Part shown: one piece after another, positions 27,584-37,026 of the stretch
Layout of the letters: the number at the start of each line of letters is the position of its first letter
Numbering within the stretch: position 1 is the first letter of the stretch
NCBI RefSeq assembly: GCF_015234515.1
Contig: NZ_JADGMY010000016.1
Coordinates: 124,413 to 188,412 of the forward strand
Direction of reading: 5' to 3'
DNA length: 64,000 nt
Source of the DNA: Cellulomonas sp.
GTDB lineage: Bacteria > Actinomycetota > Actinomycetes > Actinomycetales > Cellulomonadaceae
Made by a program: the position numbers and the translations under genes
The notes under the pieces: generated by a model
The model's database searches: none
The model's input: the letters and a program-made list of their open reading frames with translations, nothing else
What the model was told of the DNA's origin: nothing

Positions 27584-28306
27584 TCAGCGTAGCCGTGCCC
27601 GACGCCGCGTCCGACGCCTCAGCCCGCGTCGAGCCGGACGACCCCGACGGGCCCCGTACGCCGCGCCGTCGCCGGTGCTGCTGGTGACCTCCGGGATGCC
27701 GTCCTCCCAGGCGACCCGCACGTCCTGCGCCTCGACGACCACGACGTCGACCGTCGCGACGACCACCTGCGCCCCGGCGCCCTGCACGACCAGCCGGTCG
27801 ACGTCGCGTGCCACGACACGGGCGTCCGCGGCCGTGATCGTCAGCGTCGCGCAGTCGCCCGAGACCTCCACGGCTTCCGCCGTCGGGACCAGCAGGTCCC
27901 CGCCGTCGCAGGTGAGCCACTGCGTGACCTGCCCGTCGAGCACCTCGCGGTCGAGGACCGGTGGCAGCCCCGTGCCGGCCCGGCCGCCTGCGCCTGCCCC
28001 CGTGTCGCCGGAGGGGCGGTCGCCTCGGGGTCGACCGTCGCGGGACCGGTCACCGGGTGGCCGGTCGCCGCTGAGCCACACGTCCTGGTCCTCCAGGACG
28101 TCGACCGCCTCACCCGTCTCCGGGTCGACCCAGCGCGCCACCGCGGTGGCCGGGGCGTCGAGGCGCGTGACGGACACGACGAGCTCCTCGTCGCCCGGCA
28201 CCGAGCACCCGGCGAGGAGCAGCGCGCCGGCGAGCGGCGCGGCCGCGAGCACCCCCGTTCGTCCCGCTCGTGCGCGACGAGGCACGGGCACGTGAGCTGC
28301 GGGCAT
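27584..28306 (-). CDS. DUF3060-like lipoprotein with suspect C-terminal frame
   Basis: A 240-residue predicted lipoprotein (signal peptide, lipobox LLAGC at about residues 31-35). Its beta-repeat region ([25 protein letters not shown], split around VEVSG, and [25 protein letters not shown]) resembles DUF3060 right-handed repeats. The last 22 residues are an improbable arginine-rich tail. One base of shift near 27655 (a GGGG/CCC run) would instead read [12 protein letters not shown] and stop at 27619, suggesting an indel in the gene or assembly. It sits between dnaX and recR, five bases before recR. Confidence 0.7.
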   Translation of the reverse strand: MPAAHVPVPRRARAGRTGVLAAAPLAGALLLAGCSVPGDEELVVSVTRLDAPATAVARWVDPETGEAVDVLEDQDVWLSGDRPPGDRSRDGRPRGDRPSGDTGAGAGGRAGTGLPPVLDREVLDGQVTQWLTCDGGDLLVPTAEAVEVSGDCATLTITAADARVVARDVDRLVVQGAGAQVVVATVDVVVVEAQDVRVAWEDGIPEVTSSTGDGAAYGARRGRPARRGLRRRTRRRARLR

Positions 28307-28326
28307 GGCAGGTGCCTCCGGTGAGG

Positions 28327-30942
28327 TCAGATGTCGATCTGCTCGTCGATCACGCGGCCGCCGAGCACCTGGGCCACCAGGGGGACACCCACGAGCCCGG
28401 ACTGGCCGATCGTGGGGTCGTCGGGCGACGGCTCGTCGGGCTCCGACATCCGGCCCCGCGACTGCGCCGCGGCGGCGCGGGCAGCCGCGACGCCGCGCTC
28501 GCGGGCCGTCCCCCGGTGCGGCGCAGCCGTTCCGGGGGCGCCGGGACCACCCGACGCGGGCCGTCCGGCAGCGGCCGGGGCGGCGGACGTGCGGGCGGTG
28601 CGGGCAGCCGGCGGGCCGTTGCGCCACGGGTCGTCGGGCTCGTCACCGGGCGGGATGTCGTCGTCGGGGTGCACGACGACCGGCGCCTCGCCGGTACGCG
28701 CACCCTGACCACCCGAGCCGGGGGCCTGCGTCCGGGCGGCCGCGCCCTCACCGGGCTCGGGCTCCCACGGCGGCACCGGCCGGCCCGAGGACCCGCCACC
28801 GGCGCGGTCGTCCGCGGGCGCGCCCTCGCCGGCACCGGCCGGACGACCCGGGCGATCGCGGCCGGCACCGTCGGCAGCGGGACGGCCGCCGGGCGCGGCG
28901 GCAGCGGGCACGGCGCGCGGGGCGTCCTGCTCCGGTGCGGCCGCCGGGACGTCCCAGGACGCGGCCGCTCGCTCGCGCGAGATCGTCCCGGGCACCTGCG
29001 GCACCTCGGACGACGGCGCGGACGCGGGACGGGCCGACGCACCGCCGGGCTCGTCGAGCACCGCCTCGACGCGAGCGGTCACGCCGAGCGTCTCGGACAG
29101 GGCACGTGCGACGACGTCACCGTGGTTGCTGTTGCGGAAGGTCGAGACCAGACCGGGCTGCGCGAAGCCGAGACGCAGCGTCGTCGCGTCCAGCTCGAGG
29201 ATCTGCGCGTGCTGGTTGACGAGCGCCCACGAGGGCAGCCGCAGCCGCCGCAGCGTCGTCAGCACGTCCGGCCAGCGGCGGCGCAGCATCTCGGTGTCCG
29301 CCGCCGCGGCGGCGCCGGGTACGGGCGCCGCAGGCTGGGCGGGCGGCGACGACGCGGACGCGGTCGACGACGGAGGCGGGGTCGTCGGCTCGGACGGGGC
29401 CGCCGGCTCCGACGGGGTCGTCGGCTCGGACGGGGTCGTCGGCTCGGACGGGGTCGACGGCTGGGCGGCGGCCGTGGTCGGCGGGGTCCGGGGCTCGTCC
29501 CGGGCACCGGGACCGTCCGGACGCTCCCGCGCCTCGTCGGCACCGTCCCGAGCGCCCGTCGGGCGCACGCGGCCGGCGGGGTCGGCAGCGGCAGGGCTCG
29601 CCGCGGTGGCGTGCGCGGCCGGGCTCACCTCGGCAGCGGGTGCCTCGGCGCGCCCGGCTGCGGGCTCGGGGCGGGCCGCCGGCACGGGCGTCGCGGCGGG
29701 TGCTGTCGCCGACCGCGGCTCCTCGACGCGGCCTGCGGACGCAGGTGCCGCGGGACCGGGCGCGCCCGGTGCAGCTCCGGCCGCGGGCAGCCCGCGCTCG
29801 AGCCGGTCGATCCGCGCACCGAGGCCGGTGCGCGAGTCGTCGACGCTGGGCAGCAGCAGCCGCGCCATGAGCAGCTCGAGGTGCAGGCGCGGCGACGTCG
29901 CTCCGACCATCTCGGTGAGCGCGGCGTTGGCCAGGTCGGCCGAGCGGGACAGCTCGGACGCGCCGAGGTGCGTCGACTGCCGCCGCATCCGGTCGAGCTG
30001 GTCGGTCGGCACGTCGCGCAGGACCGCGTCGGCCGCGTCCCCCGACGCCGCGATGACGATGAGGTCGCGCAGCCGCTCCAGCAGGTCCTCGACGAACCGC
30101 CGCGGCTCGTGGCCCGTCGCGATGACGCGCTCGACGACGCGGAACGCCGAGGCGCCGTCGCGGGCGGCGATCGCGTCGACCAGGTCGTCGAGCAGCGAGC
30201 CGTGCGTGTAGCCGAGCAGCGCGACGGCGCCCTCGTAGTCGAGGCCCTCGTCGCCCGAGCCCGCGATGAGCTGGTCGAGGACAGACAGCGTGTCACGCAC
30301 GGACCCGCCGCCCGAGCGCACGACGAGCGGCAGCACGCCGGACCCGACGGGCACACCCTCGGCGGCGCAGAGCTGCTCGAGGTAGGGCACGAGCACGTCG
30401 GGCGGGACGAGCCGGAACGGGTAGTGGTGCGTGCGGGAGCGGATGGTGCCGATCACCTTGTCGGGCTCCGTCGTCGCGAAGATGAACTTCACGTGCGGCG
30501 GCGGCTCCTCGACGATCTTGAGCAGCGCGTTGAAGCCCTGCGGCGAGACCATGTGCGCCTCGTCGAGGATGAAGACCTTGTAGCGGTCCCGCGCGGGGGC
30601 GAACGTCGCGCGCTCGCGCAGCTCGCGGGCGTCGTCGACACCGCCGTGGCTGGCCGCGTCGATCTCGACGACGTCGAGCGACCCGGAGCCGCCGCGGGCC
30701 AGCTCGACGCACGAGGGGCACACGCCGCACGGGGTGTCGGTCGGCCCCTCGGCGCAGTTCAGGCAGCGCGCGAGGATGCGTGCGCTCGTCGTCTTGCCGC
30801 ACCCGCGTGGCCCGGAGAACAGGTAGGCGTGGTTGGCCTGACCCGACCGCAGGGCCTGCCGCAGGGGCGCGGTCACGTGATCCTGCCCGATCACCTCGGC
30901 GAAGGACTCGGGCCGGTAGCGGCGGTACAGCGCTGTCGTCAC
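28327..30942 (-). CDS. dnaX: DNA polymerase III subunit gamma/tau
   Basis: Clamp-loader ATPase, 871 residues from a GTG start. Walker A is GPRGCGKTT (about 44-52), the zinc module is CLNCAEGPTDTPCGVCPSC, Walker B is FILDEAHM and sensor 1 is FATTEPDK. Domain III runs to about 380. A long Pro/Ala/Glu-rich tau extension contains five TTPSEP-type hexapeptide repeats (plus-strand positions about 29390-29465), then a conserved tau-like helical domain (about 540-640) and another low-complexity tail. No slippery A-run for a gamma frameshift product was seen. The SRP RNA gene, normally near dnaX, lies about 2.5 kb upstream. Confidence 0.97.
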   Translation of the reverse strand: MTTALYRRYRPESFAEVIGQDHVTAPLRQALRSGQANHAYLFSGPRGCGKTTSARILARCLNCAEGPTDTPCGVCPSCVELARGGSGSLDVVEIDAASHGGVDDARELRERATFAPARDRYKVFILDEAHMVSPQGFNALLKIVEEPPPHVKFIFATTEPDKVIGTIRSRTHHYPFRLVPPDVLVPYLEQLCAAEGVPVGSGVLPLVVRSGGGSVRDTLSVLDQLIAGSGDEGLDYEGAVALLGYTHGSLLDDLVDAIAARDGASAFRVVERVIATGHEPRRFVEDLLERLRDLIVIAASGDAADAVLRDVPTDQLDRMRRQSTHLGASELSRSADLANAALTEMVGATSPRLHLELLMARLLLPSVDDSRTGLGARIDRLERGLPAAGAAPGAPGPAAPASAGRVEEPRSATAPAATPVPAARPEPAAGRAEAPAAEVSPAAHATAASPAAADPAGRVRPTGARDGADEARERPDGPGARDEPRTPPTTAAAQPSTPSEPTTPSEPTTPSEPAAPSEPTTPPPSSTASASSPPAQPAAPVPGAAAAADTEMLRRRWPDVLTTLRRLRLPSWALVNQHAQILELDATTLRLGFAQPGLVSTFRNSNHGDVVARALSETLGVTARVEAVLDEPGGASARPASAPSSEVPQVPGTISRERAAASWDVPAAAPEQDAPRAVPAAAAPGGRPAADGAGRDRPGRPAGAGEGAPADDRAGGGSSGRPVPPWEPEPGEGAAARTQAPGSGGQGARTGEAPVVVHPDDDIPPGDEPDDPWRNGPPAARTARTSAAPAAAGRPASGGPGAPGTAAPHRGTARERGVAAARAAAAQSRGRMSEPDEPSPDDPTIGQSGLVGVPLVAQVLGGRVIDEQIDI

Positions 30943-31018
30943 ACCCCGAGCCTAAGCGCCACCGCCCACACGGCGGCACCGCCGTCCCCACCCGTGGACC
31001 CCACCCGCGTGCGGGCTC

Positions 31019-32380
31019 TCAGTCGGCACGGACGACCGTGTCCGCCAGGACGCGGTGCAGCAGCGGGCGCGTCGCCTCCGTGGCGGCCACGACCAGCCCG
31101 ACCCCCACCGTCAGGCTCCCGACGAGCAGCAGCAGGCCCTGCGGCGCGGTGAGCGCAGCGAGACCGAAGAGCGGGAAGAACATCACGAGCGCGGCGAGCG
31201 CCGATCCCACCGACACGACGAGCACCGGCACCAGCACCTCCCGTCGCCGCACGCGGTCGAACAGCTCGGTCGGCACGCCGGCGAGCCGCGCGAGCGACAG
31301 CTCGCGCCGCCGGTCCAGCACGGCCGCGGCCTGCGCGATGCCCGCGGACACGGCCGCGAGCAGGAACGTGATCGCGAGCGTGAGCAGGGACCCGGTGAGC
31401 AGGTCCGCCGAGACGATCGCGTCCTCCCGGGTGCCGCCCGGACCGCCCGCGAGCAGGGGCACGACCGCGAGGCACCCCGCGACGAACGACGCGAGCCCCA
31501 GCCCGCCGACGACGCGCCAGACCGCCCGCGGGTCGTCGAGCAGCCGTCGCGCGGCGAGGAGCTGCTCGGGCGTGCGCGCCAGGCGCAGCCGCACGCGCCC
31601 GAGCACGCCCAGCGCCCACGGCCCGACCGCGTTCATCGTGAGGAATGCGGCCGCGAGGCCCGCGAGCATGATGCCGACGAACGCCGCGGCGAGCGCCTGC
31701 CCGGCGACCGACACCACCATGAACGCCCCGAACGCCAGGACGGCGACGACCACCCGCACGGCCTTGAGCCCCGGACGCGTGACGCGCTGCGCGACACCGA
31801 GGGGCGAGACGACGACGCGCCGCAGGGACACGGCACCGCTGACCGCCGCGAGCAGCGGCACCGCGAGCCAGGTGAGCAGCACGACCGGCACGCCGACCCA
31901 CAGCTCCCCGACGGTGAACGGGCGACCCTGGAAGGGGATCTGCGTCCACACCGCCAGCAGCACGCCGTACAGCGCGGTCCCCGCCACCGCACCGGCCAGG
32001 CCCTGCAGGGCGGTGTCGACGAGCGTGAGGCCGACCACCTCGCGCGGGGTGGCGCCCAGGAGCCGCAGCGCCGCCAGCCGGGCGTCGCGCCGCGCGACGC
32101 CGAGCCGTGCCGCTGCGCCACCGAGGGTGAGCAGCGGCACGACCAGCAGGATCGTCGCCGTCACCGCGAGCGTCACGTAGAACGCGCCGGCCTCGCGCTC
32201 GAGGTCGGTCACGGGGTGCGCGGCCCGGTCGATGAATCCGAGCAGCGCCGCGACGACGGAGAGCGTCAGCGCCGTCGACACCGCGAACGCGGTGACGGCC
32301 AGGACGGTGGTCGTGCGGCTGTCGCGCCCTCCGGCGCGCTGCAGGCGCGGTGCCAGCGCGAGGACGGGGTTGACCCTCAC
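31019..32380 (-). CDS. FtsX-like ABC transporter permease
   Basis: A 453-residue permease with two FtsX-type domains: membrane segments near residues 27-50, 68-90, 118-145 and 170-185, then 225-250, 305-330, 345-370 and 395-440. The motif VARRDARLAALRLLGATPREV is typical of MacB/FtsX cytoplasmic coupling helices, repeated as LDRRRELSLARLAGVPTEL. The GTG start overlaps the ATPase stop by 4 nt. Such modules export lipoproteins, peptides or antibiotics; substrate unknown. Confidence 0.88.
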   Translation of the reverse strand: MRVNPVLALAPRLQRAGGRDSRTTTVLAVTAFAVSTALTLSVVAALLGFIDRAAHPVTDLEREAGAFYVTLAVTATILLVVPLLTLGGAAARLGVARRDARLAALRLLGATPREVVGLTLVDTALQGLAGAVAGTALYGVLLAVWTQIPFQGRPFTVGELWVGVPVVLLTWLAVPLLAAVSGAVSLRRVVVSPLGVAQRVTRPGLKAVRVVVAVLAFGAFMVVSVAGQALAAAFVGIMLAGLAAAFLTMNAVGPWALGVLGRVRLRLARTPEQLLAARRLLDDPRAVWRVVGGLGLASFVAGCLAVVPLLAGGPGGTREDAIVSADLLTGSLLTLAITFLLAAVSAGIAQAAAVLDRRRELSLARLAGVPTELFDRVRRREVLVPVLVVSVGSALAALVMFFPLFGLAALTAPQGLLLLVGSLTVGVGLVVAATEATRPLLHRVLADTVVRAD

Positions 32381-33303
32381 CGGTCACCGCCGCTCACGGG
32401 GAGGTCGCCGACGCCCTGCCCGACGCCCTGCCCGACGCCCGCGGCCGCCGCCCGCTCACCGGGTCGCGGTCCCGCGCCGGTCCCGGTGGTCGAGCCGGGC
32501 GCGACGACGAGCCCGTCGCGCATGTCGATGCGCCGGTCGCACCACGCCGCCACGTCTGCGTCGTGCGTCACGACGACGAGCGACGCGCCGACCGCGCGGG
32601 TCGACTCCACCAGCAGCTTCATGACGTCGTGCCCGGTGGACTGGTCGAGCGACCCCGTCGGCTCGTCGGCGAACACCACCTCGGGCCGCGTGACGAGGGC
32701 GCGCGCCACCGCGACGCGCTGCGCCTGGCCGCCGGACAGCTCGCCCGGCCGGCGTCCCTCCGTGCCGGCCAGACCCAGCGCGGCGAGCCACCGGTCCGCC
32801 GCGGCCTCGGCCGCCGTGCGCGACGTGCCCGTGAGCATCGCGGGCAGGGCGACGTTCTCCCGTGCCGACAGCTCGGACAGCAGCTGCCCGAGCTGGAACA
32901 CGAACCCGTACCGGCTGCGGCGCAGCAGCGACCGCTCCTTCTCCCCGAGCCCCTGCACCTCCTGCCCGCGCAGCGCCACGACGCCCGACGTCGGCACCAG
33001 GATCCCCGCGAGCACGTGCAGCAGCGTCGACTTGCCGGACCCCGAGGGGCCCATCACGGCGAGCGACTCCCCCTCGGCGAGGTCGACGTCGACGCCCGCG
33101 AGCGCGGTCGTGGCCCCGAAGCGGTGGACCAGCCCGCGCGCCGCGAGGCGGGGCGCGCCACCGGACGACGCGGCCGGGCCGGGCGACGCGGCCGGGCCGG
33201 GCGACGCGGCCGGGCCGGGCGACGCGGCCGGGCCGGGCGACGCGGCCGGGCCGGACGACACGATCGGGAGCGGCGGCCGGACGGGGACGGACCTGTTGTT
33301 CAT
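32377..33303 (-). CDS. MacB/LolD-like ABC transporter ATPase
   Basis: A 308-residue ATPase: Walker A GPSGSGKST, signature LSGGQAQRV, Walker B VVFADEPTGSLD and switch His VVTHDADVA, all typical of the MacB/LolD class. The N-terminus is extended by a low-complexity PAASPG hexapeptide repeated five times (residues about 17-46), and the C-terminus has GVGQ repeats; both are DNA tandem repeats rather than fold. It pairs with the FtsX-like permease. Confidence 0.9.
   Translation of the reverse strand: MNNRSVPVRPPLPIVSSGPAASPGPAASPGPAASPGPAASPGPAASSGGAPRLAARGLVHRFGATTALAGVDVDLAEGESLAVMGPSGSGKSTLLHVLAGILVPTSGVVALRGQEVQGLGEKERSLLRRSRYGFVFQLGQLLSELSARENVALPAMLTGTSRTAAEAAADRWLAALGLAGTEGRRPGELSGGQAQRVAVARALVTRPEVVFADEPTGSLDQSTGHDVMKLLVESTRAVGASLVVVTHDADVAAWCDRRIDMRDGLVVAPGSTTGTGAGPRPGERAAAAGVGQGVGQGVGDLPVSGGDR
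33166..33255. repeat. Five 18-bp tandem repeats within the ATPase gene
   Basis: The 18-bp unit containing GGGCGACGCGGCCGGGCC is repeated about five times and encodes PAASPG hexapeptides at the ATPase N-terminus. Being a multiple of three, copy-number change would keep the frame. Confidence 0.85.
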
Positions 33304-33461
33304 GCGCCCATCGTGCGCGCGGGCCGGTGGCCGGCGCGTCCGGCGCCGGGACCTTCTCGCGGCCCCTCACGTGCAACCCGAGGGGGACACCGCGGCGCAC
33401 GCGCCCACCCGTGGTCGCACGAGCAGGTCGCAGCCCGCAGCCGCACCGACGCTCTGCGGGC

Positions 33462-33562
33462 ATGCAAGGACCCCCCGCACACCCGCCAGAGCTCGCCTGC
33501 CCTTGCTGCCTTCCGGCCCTGGGGGAGTTCAGCGAGATGACGCCGTACGAGGGGTCTGCGCA
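33462..33562 (-). ncRNA. ffs: Signal recognition particle RNA (small bacterial type)
   Basis: The minus strand carries the conserved SRP domain IV: GGGCCGGAAGGCAGCAAGGG, including the GGAA tetraloop and the asymmetric AGCA internal-loop strand. Flanking arms (GCAGACCCC at the 5' end and GGGGUC...UGC at the 3' end) pair to close an RNA of about 96 nt. A TAGGGT -10-like element lies just upstream on the minus strand. Exact ends are estimates. Confidence 0.93.
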
Positions 33563-33572
33563 CCACCCTAAC

Positions 33573-33602
33573 CCAGGTGGGGAGGACGTCGCGCCCACCT
33601 GG
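33573..33602 (-). terminator. Terminator hairpin between the 33619 gene and SRP RNA
   Basis: CCAGGTGGG and CCCACCTGG are perfect 9-bp arms around a 12-base loop, placed just after the stop of the minus-strand membrane-protein gene and before the SRP RNA promoter. It would insulate the SRP RNA from read-through. Confidence 0.6.
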
Positions 33603-33618
33603 CGCGTGCCCTGTGGTG

Positions 33619-34584
33619 TCAGGGAGCGATCGGGGGGAGCCGCTCCGTCGGGGGCCCGTCGTCACCGGGCTGCCGGGCGATCAGCTCGGTCGCGGAGGCG
33701 TCACCGACCGGCGGCGTGCGGCGCGGCGACCGGCCCTCGGGCGTCGCGGTGCGTCGGGGCGGCGGGGGCTCGGCGGGCCCGGTCGTCGGGGCCGTGCGCC
33801 GGGGAGCGGCGGGGCGCTCGGGGCGCTCGGCGCGCGCGGGGACGGCGGACGTCCGACGCGCGGCGGGCGCGGGCTCGACCACGTCCTCGGTGCTGCCCTG
33901 GTGCGGCGCACGGCCGACGCGCGGGTCGGGTCCCGACCCTCCCCATGCGGGCCAGTCGGCGAGCACCTCGTCATCGTCCGCCGCCGGGGCCTGCGTCGAC
34001 GCGTCGTCGACCGTGGGCCCGCCGCGGGGCGGCGTCGCCTCGTCGTCCACCTCCGCCGCGTCGTCCCCCGTCGGCTCGACGGGCGCGGGCAGCACCCGCG
34101 AGGCGACCCACAGCCCGAGTCCCAGGACGACGGTGTACGTGCCGCCGAGGACGAGCAGCACCGCGATCGCGACGCGCTCGTCGGACTCGAGCGACAGCGC
34201 CAGCGCCACGGCCAGGACGACGACGAGGACGCCCCACACCCAGGAGAGCACCGCGAGCCGGTGCACGACTCCCGGGTGCCCGCCACGGGCGGCGACGACG
34301 GCGCCCATCGCACCGAGCAGCGTCGTCACGAGGGCCACGCCGGCCACGACGAGCCAGGTCGCGACCCCCTGGACGGCCAGGACCAGCAGCCCGACCAGCA
34401 CCATCGCGACGGCGGGCAGCGTGAGGACGCCGAGCAGCGCGCCGACCACGGGTGACCGCCACCGGTCGACGTCCCACCGGTCGGGGTCCCAGCGGCCGGC
34501 GGACGGCGCGGACGTCGCGTCGGGGGCGGGACGGGCGCCGTGGTGCAGGCGCTCCTCGGGGGTCTGCGACGGGTGCTGGGTCAT
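33619..34584 (-). CDS. Membrane protein with acidic/proline-rich cytoplasmic tail
   Basis: A 321-residue protein. A hydrophilic N-terminus (GRWDPDRWDVDRWRSP) precedes four hydrophobic segments (about 46-66, 72-95, 108-135 and 142-165). The second half is a disordered Pro/Arg/Thr/Asp-rich tail ending GDDGPPTERLPPIAP. The layout is common among uncharacterised actinobacterial proteins; no family was recognised. Divergent from the amidohydrolase gene. Confidence 0.8.
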   Translation of the reverse strand: MTQHPSQTPEERLHHGARPAPDATSAPSAGRWDPDRWDVDRWRSPVVGALLGVLTLPAVAMVLVGLLVLAVQGVATWLVVAGVALVTTLLGAMGAVVAARGGHPGVVHRLAVLSWVWGVLVVVLAVALALSLESDERVAIAVLLVLGGTYTVVLGLGLWVASRVLPAPVEPTGDDAAEVDDEATPPRGGPTVDDASTQAPAADDDEVLADWPAWGGSGPDPRVGRAPHQGSTEDVVEPAPAARRTSAVPARAERPERPAAPRRTAPTTGPAEPPPPRRTATPEGRSPRRTPPVGDASATELIARQPGDDGPPTERLPPIAP

Positions 34585-34730
34585 GGCACCACGCTAACCA
34601 CCGTCGGACGATCCGGACATTCGTCCGGCTGCCCTGCGCGCGGACCTGCACGCTCCCCTCACACGCGCAGGGCGCGACGCGGCGCCCGGCAGGAGGGCGC
34701 ACGGCCCCCGGTGCGCGTCATGATGGCGGC

Positions 34731-36005
34731 ATGCCCGACGTCAGCAGCCCTGTGCCCCCGTCGCCGATCCTCACCGCGCGCGGCTCCGTCGCGATCGTCG
34801 GCGGCTACGTCGTCCCCGTCGCGTCGCAGCCTCTGGAGGGTGCCACGGTCCTCGTCGAGGACGGCGTCGTGACGGCGGTCGGCACGGACGTCGCCGTGCC
34901 GCAGGGCGTGCGGGTCGTCGACGCGACGGGGCGCTGGGTGCTGCCCGGGTTCGTCGAGGCGCACGCGCACATGGGCGTCATGGAGGAGGCCGAGGGCTGG
35001 GCCGGTGACGACACGAACGAGATGACCGGGCCCAACGGCGCGGCGCTGCGGGCGCTCGACGGGATCAACGTCGAGGACGAGGGCTTCCGGGACGCGCTCG
35101 TCGGCGGCGTGACGTCCGCCGTGATCAAGCCCGGGTCGGGCAACCCGATCGGGGGGCGCACCGTCGCGATCAAGACGTGGGGCGGACGGACCGTCGACGA
35201 GCAGGTCATCCGCCACGACGTGTCCGTGAAGTCCGCGCTGGGCGAGAACCCCAAGCGCGTGTACGGCGAGCGCAAGCAGCTGCCGTCCACCCGGCTGGGG
35301 GTCGCCGCCGTCATCCGCGCGGCGTTCGTCGACGCGCAGTCGTACGCGGCGCGCCGGGACGCCGCGGCGGCCAAGGGCGAGCCCTTCGACCGCGACCTCG
35401 GCAAGGAGACGCTGGCGGCCGTGCTCGCGGGCGAGCTGGCGTGGGACCAGCACACCCACCGCGCCGACGACATCGCGACCGCGCTGCGCCTCGCCGACGA
35501 GTTCGGGTACCGGCTGGTCGTCAACCACGGCACCGAGGGCGCCGCCCTCGCGGACGTGCTGGCCGAGCGGGACGTGCCGGTGATCTTCGGGCCCCTGTTC
35601 ACCTCGCGCTCCAAGGTCGAGCTGCGCAACCGCGCCATCGAGAACCTCGGCATCCTGGCGCGTGCCGGCGTGCGCGTCGCGATCACGACGGACCACCCGG
35701 TGGTACCCATCAACTTCCTCGTCCACCAGGCGTCGCTCGCCGTCAAGGAGGGCCTGGACCGGGACACGGCGCTGCGCGCGCTGACCGTGAACCCGGCGTC
35801 GTTCCTGCGCCTCGACGACCGCGTGGGTGCGCTGACCCCCGGGCTCGACGGCGACGTGGTGATCTGGTCCGGCGACCCGCTCGACGTCAACGCCCGCGCC
35901 GAGCACGTCTTCGTCACCGGCACCGAGGTCTACACGTGGGACCCGACGGCCCGCGGCGGGCTGGGCGAGGGCCGCGTCCGCGAGCGCGCGGAGCGCTTCG
36001 CCTGA
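34731..36005 (+). CDS. Amidohydrolase (imidazolonepropionase-like)
   Basis: A 424-residue metal-dependent hydrolase of the amidohydrolase superfamily. An N-terminal beta-sandwich strand (VAIVGGYVVPVASQPLEGATVLVEDG, split at PVAS) precedes the TIM barrel. HAH of FVEAHAHMG binds the first metals, further His are in WDQHTHRADD and VNHGTEG, and the catalytic Asp is probably that in ITTDHPVVP. The C-terminus GLDGDVVIWSGDPLD is the usual closing strand. Substrate not deducible. The ATG at 34731 has only a weak ribosome site. Confidence 0.88.
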   Translation: MPDVSSPVPPSPILTARGSVAIVGGYVVPVASQPLEGATVLVEDGVVTAVGTDVAVPQGVRVVDATGRWVLPGFVEAHAHMGVMEEAEGWAGDDTNEMTGPNGAALRALDGINVEDEGFRDALVGGVTSAVIKPGSGNPIGGRTVAIKTWGGRTVDEQVIRHDVSVKSALGENPKRVYGERKQLPSTRLGVAAVIRAAFVDAQSYAARRDAAAAKGEPFDRDLGKETLAAVLAGELAWDQHTHRADDIATALRLADEFGYRLVVNHGTEGAALADVLAERDVPVIFGPLFTSRSKVELRNRAIENLGILARAGVRVAITTDHPVVPINFLVHQASLAVKEGLDRDTALRALTVNPASFLRLDDRVGALTPGLDGDVVIWSGDPLDVNARAEHVFVTGTEVYTWDPTARGGLGEGRVRERAERFA

Positions 36006-36018
36006 CGGACGGCGACGA

Positions 36019-37026
36019 CTACGCCAGGACGCGCACGACCGTGCGGTAGTGCACCTCGCCACCCGGCGGGAGCACCCGGACCTCGCCATCGCGCTCGGCC
36101 TGGGCCCGCCCGGCGTCGCGCGACGTCGACGGCTCGACCCCGAGCACGTTGGTGCCCGGCCGGGGGTCGCGCCACAGCACGAGCAGCGGCCACCCGTGGG
36201 TGTCCTGCTCCACCTCGACGCACGTCCCGTCGGGCGCGCTCACCGTGACCGTCGCGGTCGGCCCCGGCGCGGGCCGGCAGTACAGCACGGTCTCGTCCCC
36301 CGCACCGTCCGCCGCGAGGTCGAGCATCCACGGCAACGTCGGGGTCTGGCCCCCGTCGCGCGTCCCGACCGGCGTGGCCGTCGCCGACACCACCGTCCCC
36401 GGCCGCACCAGCGGGTAGCCGAGGTTGAGGTGGTGCCGGAACATGTGGGCCGCCGGGGCGAAGCCCTCGTTGGTGACGACGTCCTCGATGCACAGCTCGG
36501 GACGGTCGGTGCGGGCCAGCAGCCGGCGACGCAGCCGCAGAGGCGGCACACCGAGATCGGCCTCGACGACCTCGCCGCGGATCTCGACCGCGGGCACGCC
36601 GTCGAGCGTGACCGTCCGCCAGCGCACGTGCTCGGCCGGGGTGTGCCCGACGCGCCCGTGGAGGGGGTGGTGCACACCGTCGACGGTCGAGGGCGTCCCG
36701 GTCGACGCCAGGCCGCAGGTGCTGAGCAGGCCGCCGCCGAAGGTCCGGGTCCACCCGGTGCCCTGCGGCTCGTACCGCTGCGACGCGACCGGCCCGCGTG
36801 CCGAGCGCCACGCGAGGGGCAGGCCGGGCGCGTCGGCCCAGCCGACGTCCATGGCACGGTCGAGCAGCACCTCGAACGACAGGCCTCGCGGGTTCCGCAC
36901 GAGGAGCACGGGGGCTCCGCGGCCAGGCCCGTCGTCCCGCACCAGGCGCTCGACGTGGACGAGCTGGGCCGGGTCGCCCACCAGGCGGCGCACCGCGACG
37001 TCGAGGTCACCGGTCGCCCGCGTCAC
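36019..37026 (-). CDS. DUF4432 aldose-1-epimerase-like protein of the sugar operon
   Basis: A 335-residue galactose-mutarotase-fold protein. It shows FEVLLDRAMDVGWAD, GGLLSTCGL, LHGRVGHTPAEHVRW and HMFRHHLNLGYPLV, features of the DUF4432 branch of aldose epimerases with conserved His and Glu residues. It starts at GTG 37026, overlapping the permease stop by 4 nt, and is last in the six-gene operon, so likely interconverts anomers of the imported sugar. Confidence 0.85.
   Translation of the reverse strand: MTRATGDLDVAVRRLVGDPAQLVHVERLVRDDGPGRGAPVLLVRNPRGLSFEVLLDRAMDVGWADAPGLPLAWRSARGPVASQRYEPQGTGWTRTFGGGLLSTCGLASTGTPSTVDGVHHPLHGRVGHTPAEHVRWRTVTLDGVPAVEIRGEVVEADLGVPPLRLRRRLLARTDRPELCIEDVVTNEGFAPAAHMFRHHLNLGYPLVRPGTVVSATATPVGTRDGGQTPTLPWMLDLAADGAGDETVLYCRPAPGPTATVTVSAPDGTCVEVEQDTHGWPLLVLWRDPRPGTNVLGVEPSTSRDAGRAQAERDGEVRVLPPGGEVHYRTVVRVLA

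Noticed and set aside
28327..30942. Programmed frameshift in dnaX giving a gamma subunit
   Set aside because: No A-rich slippery heptamer followed by a stem-loop could be seen in the expected region.
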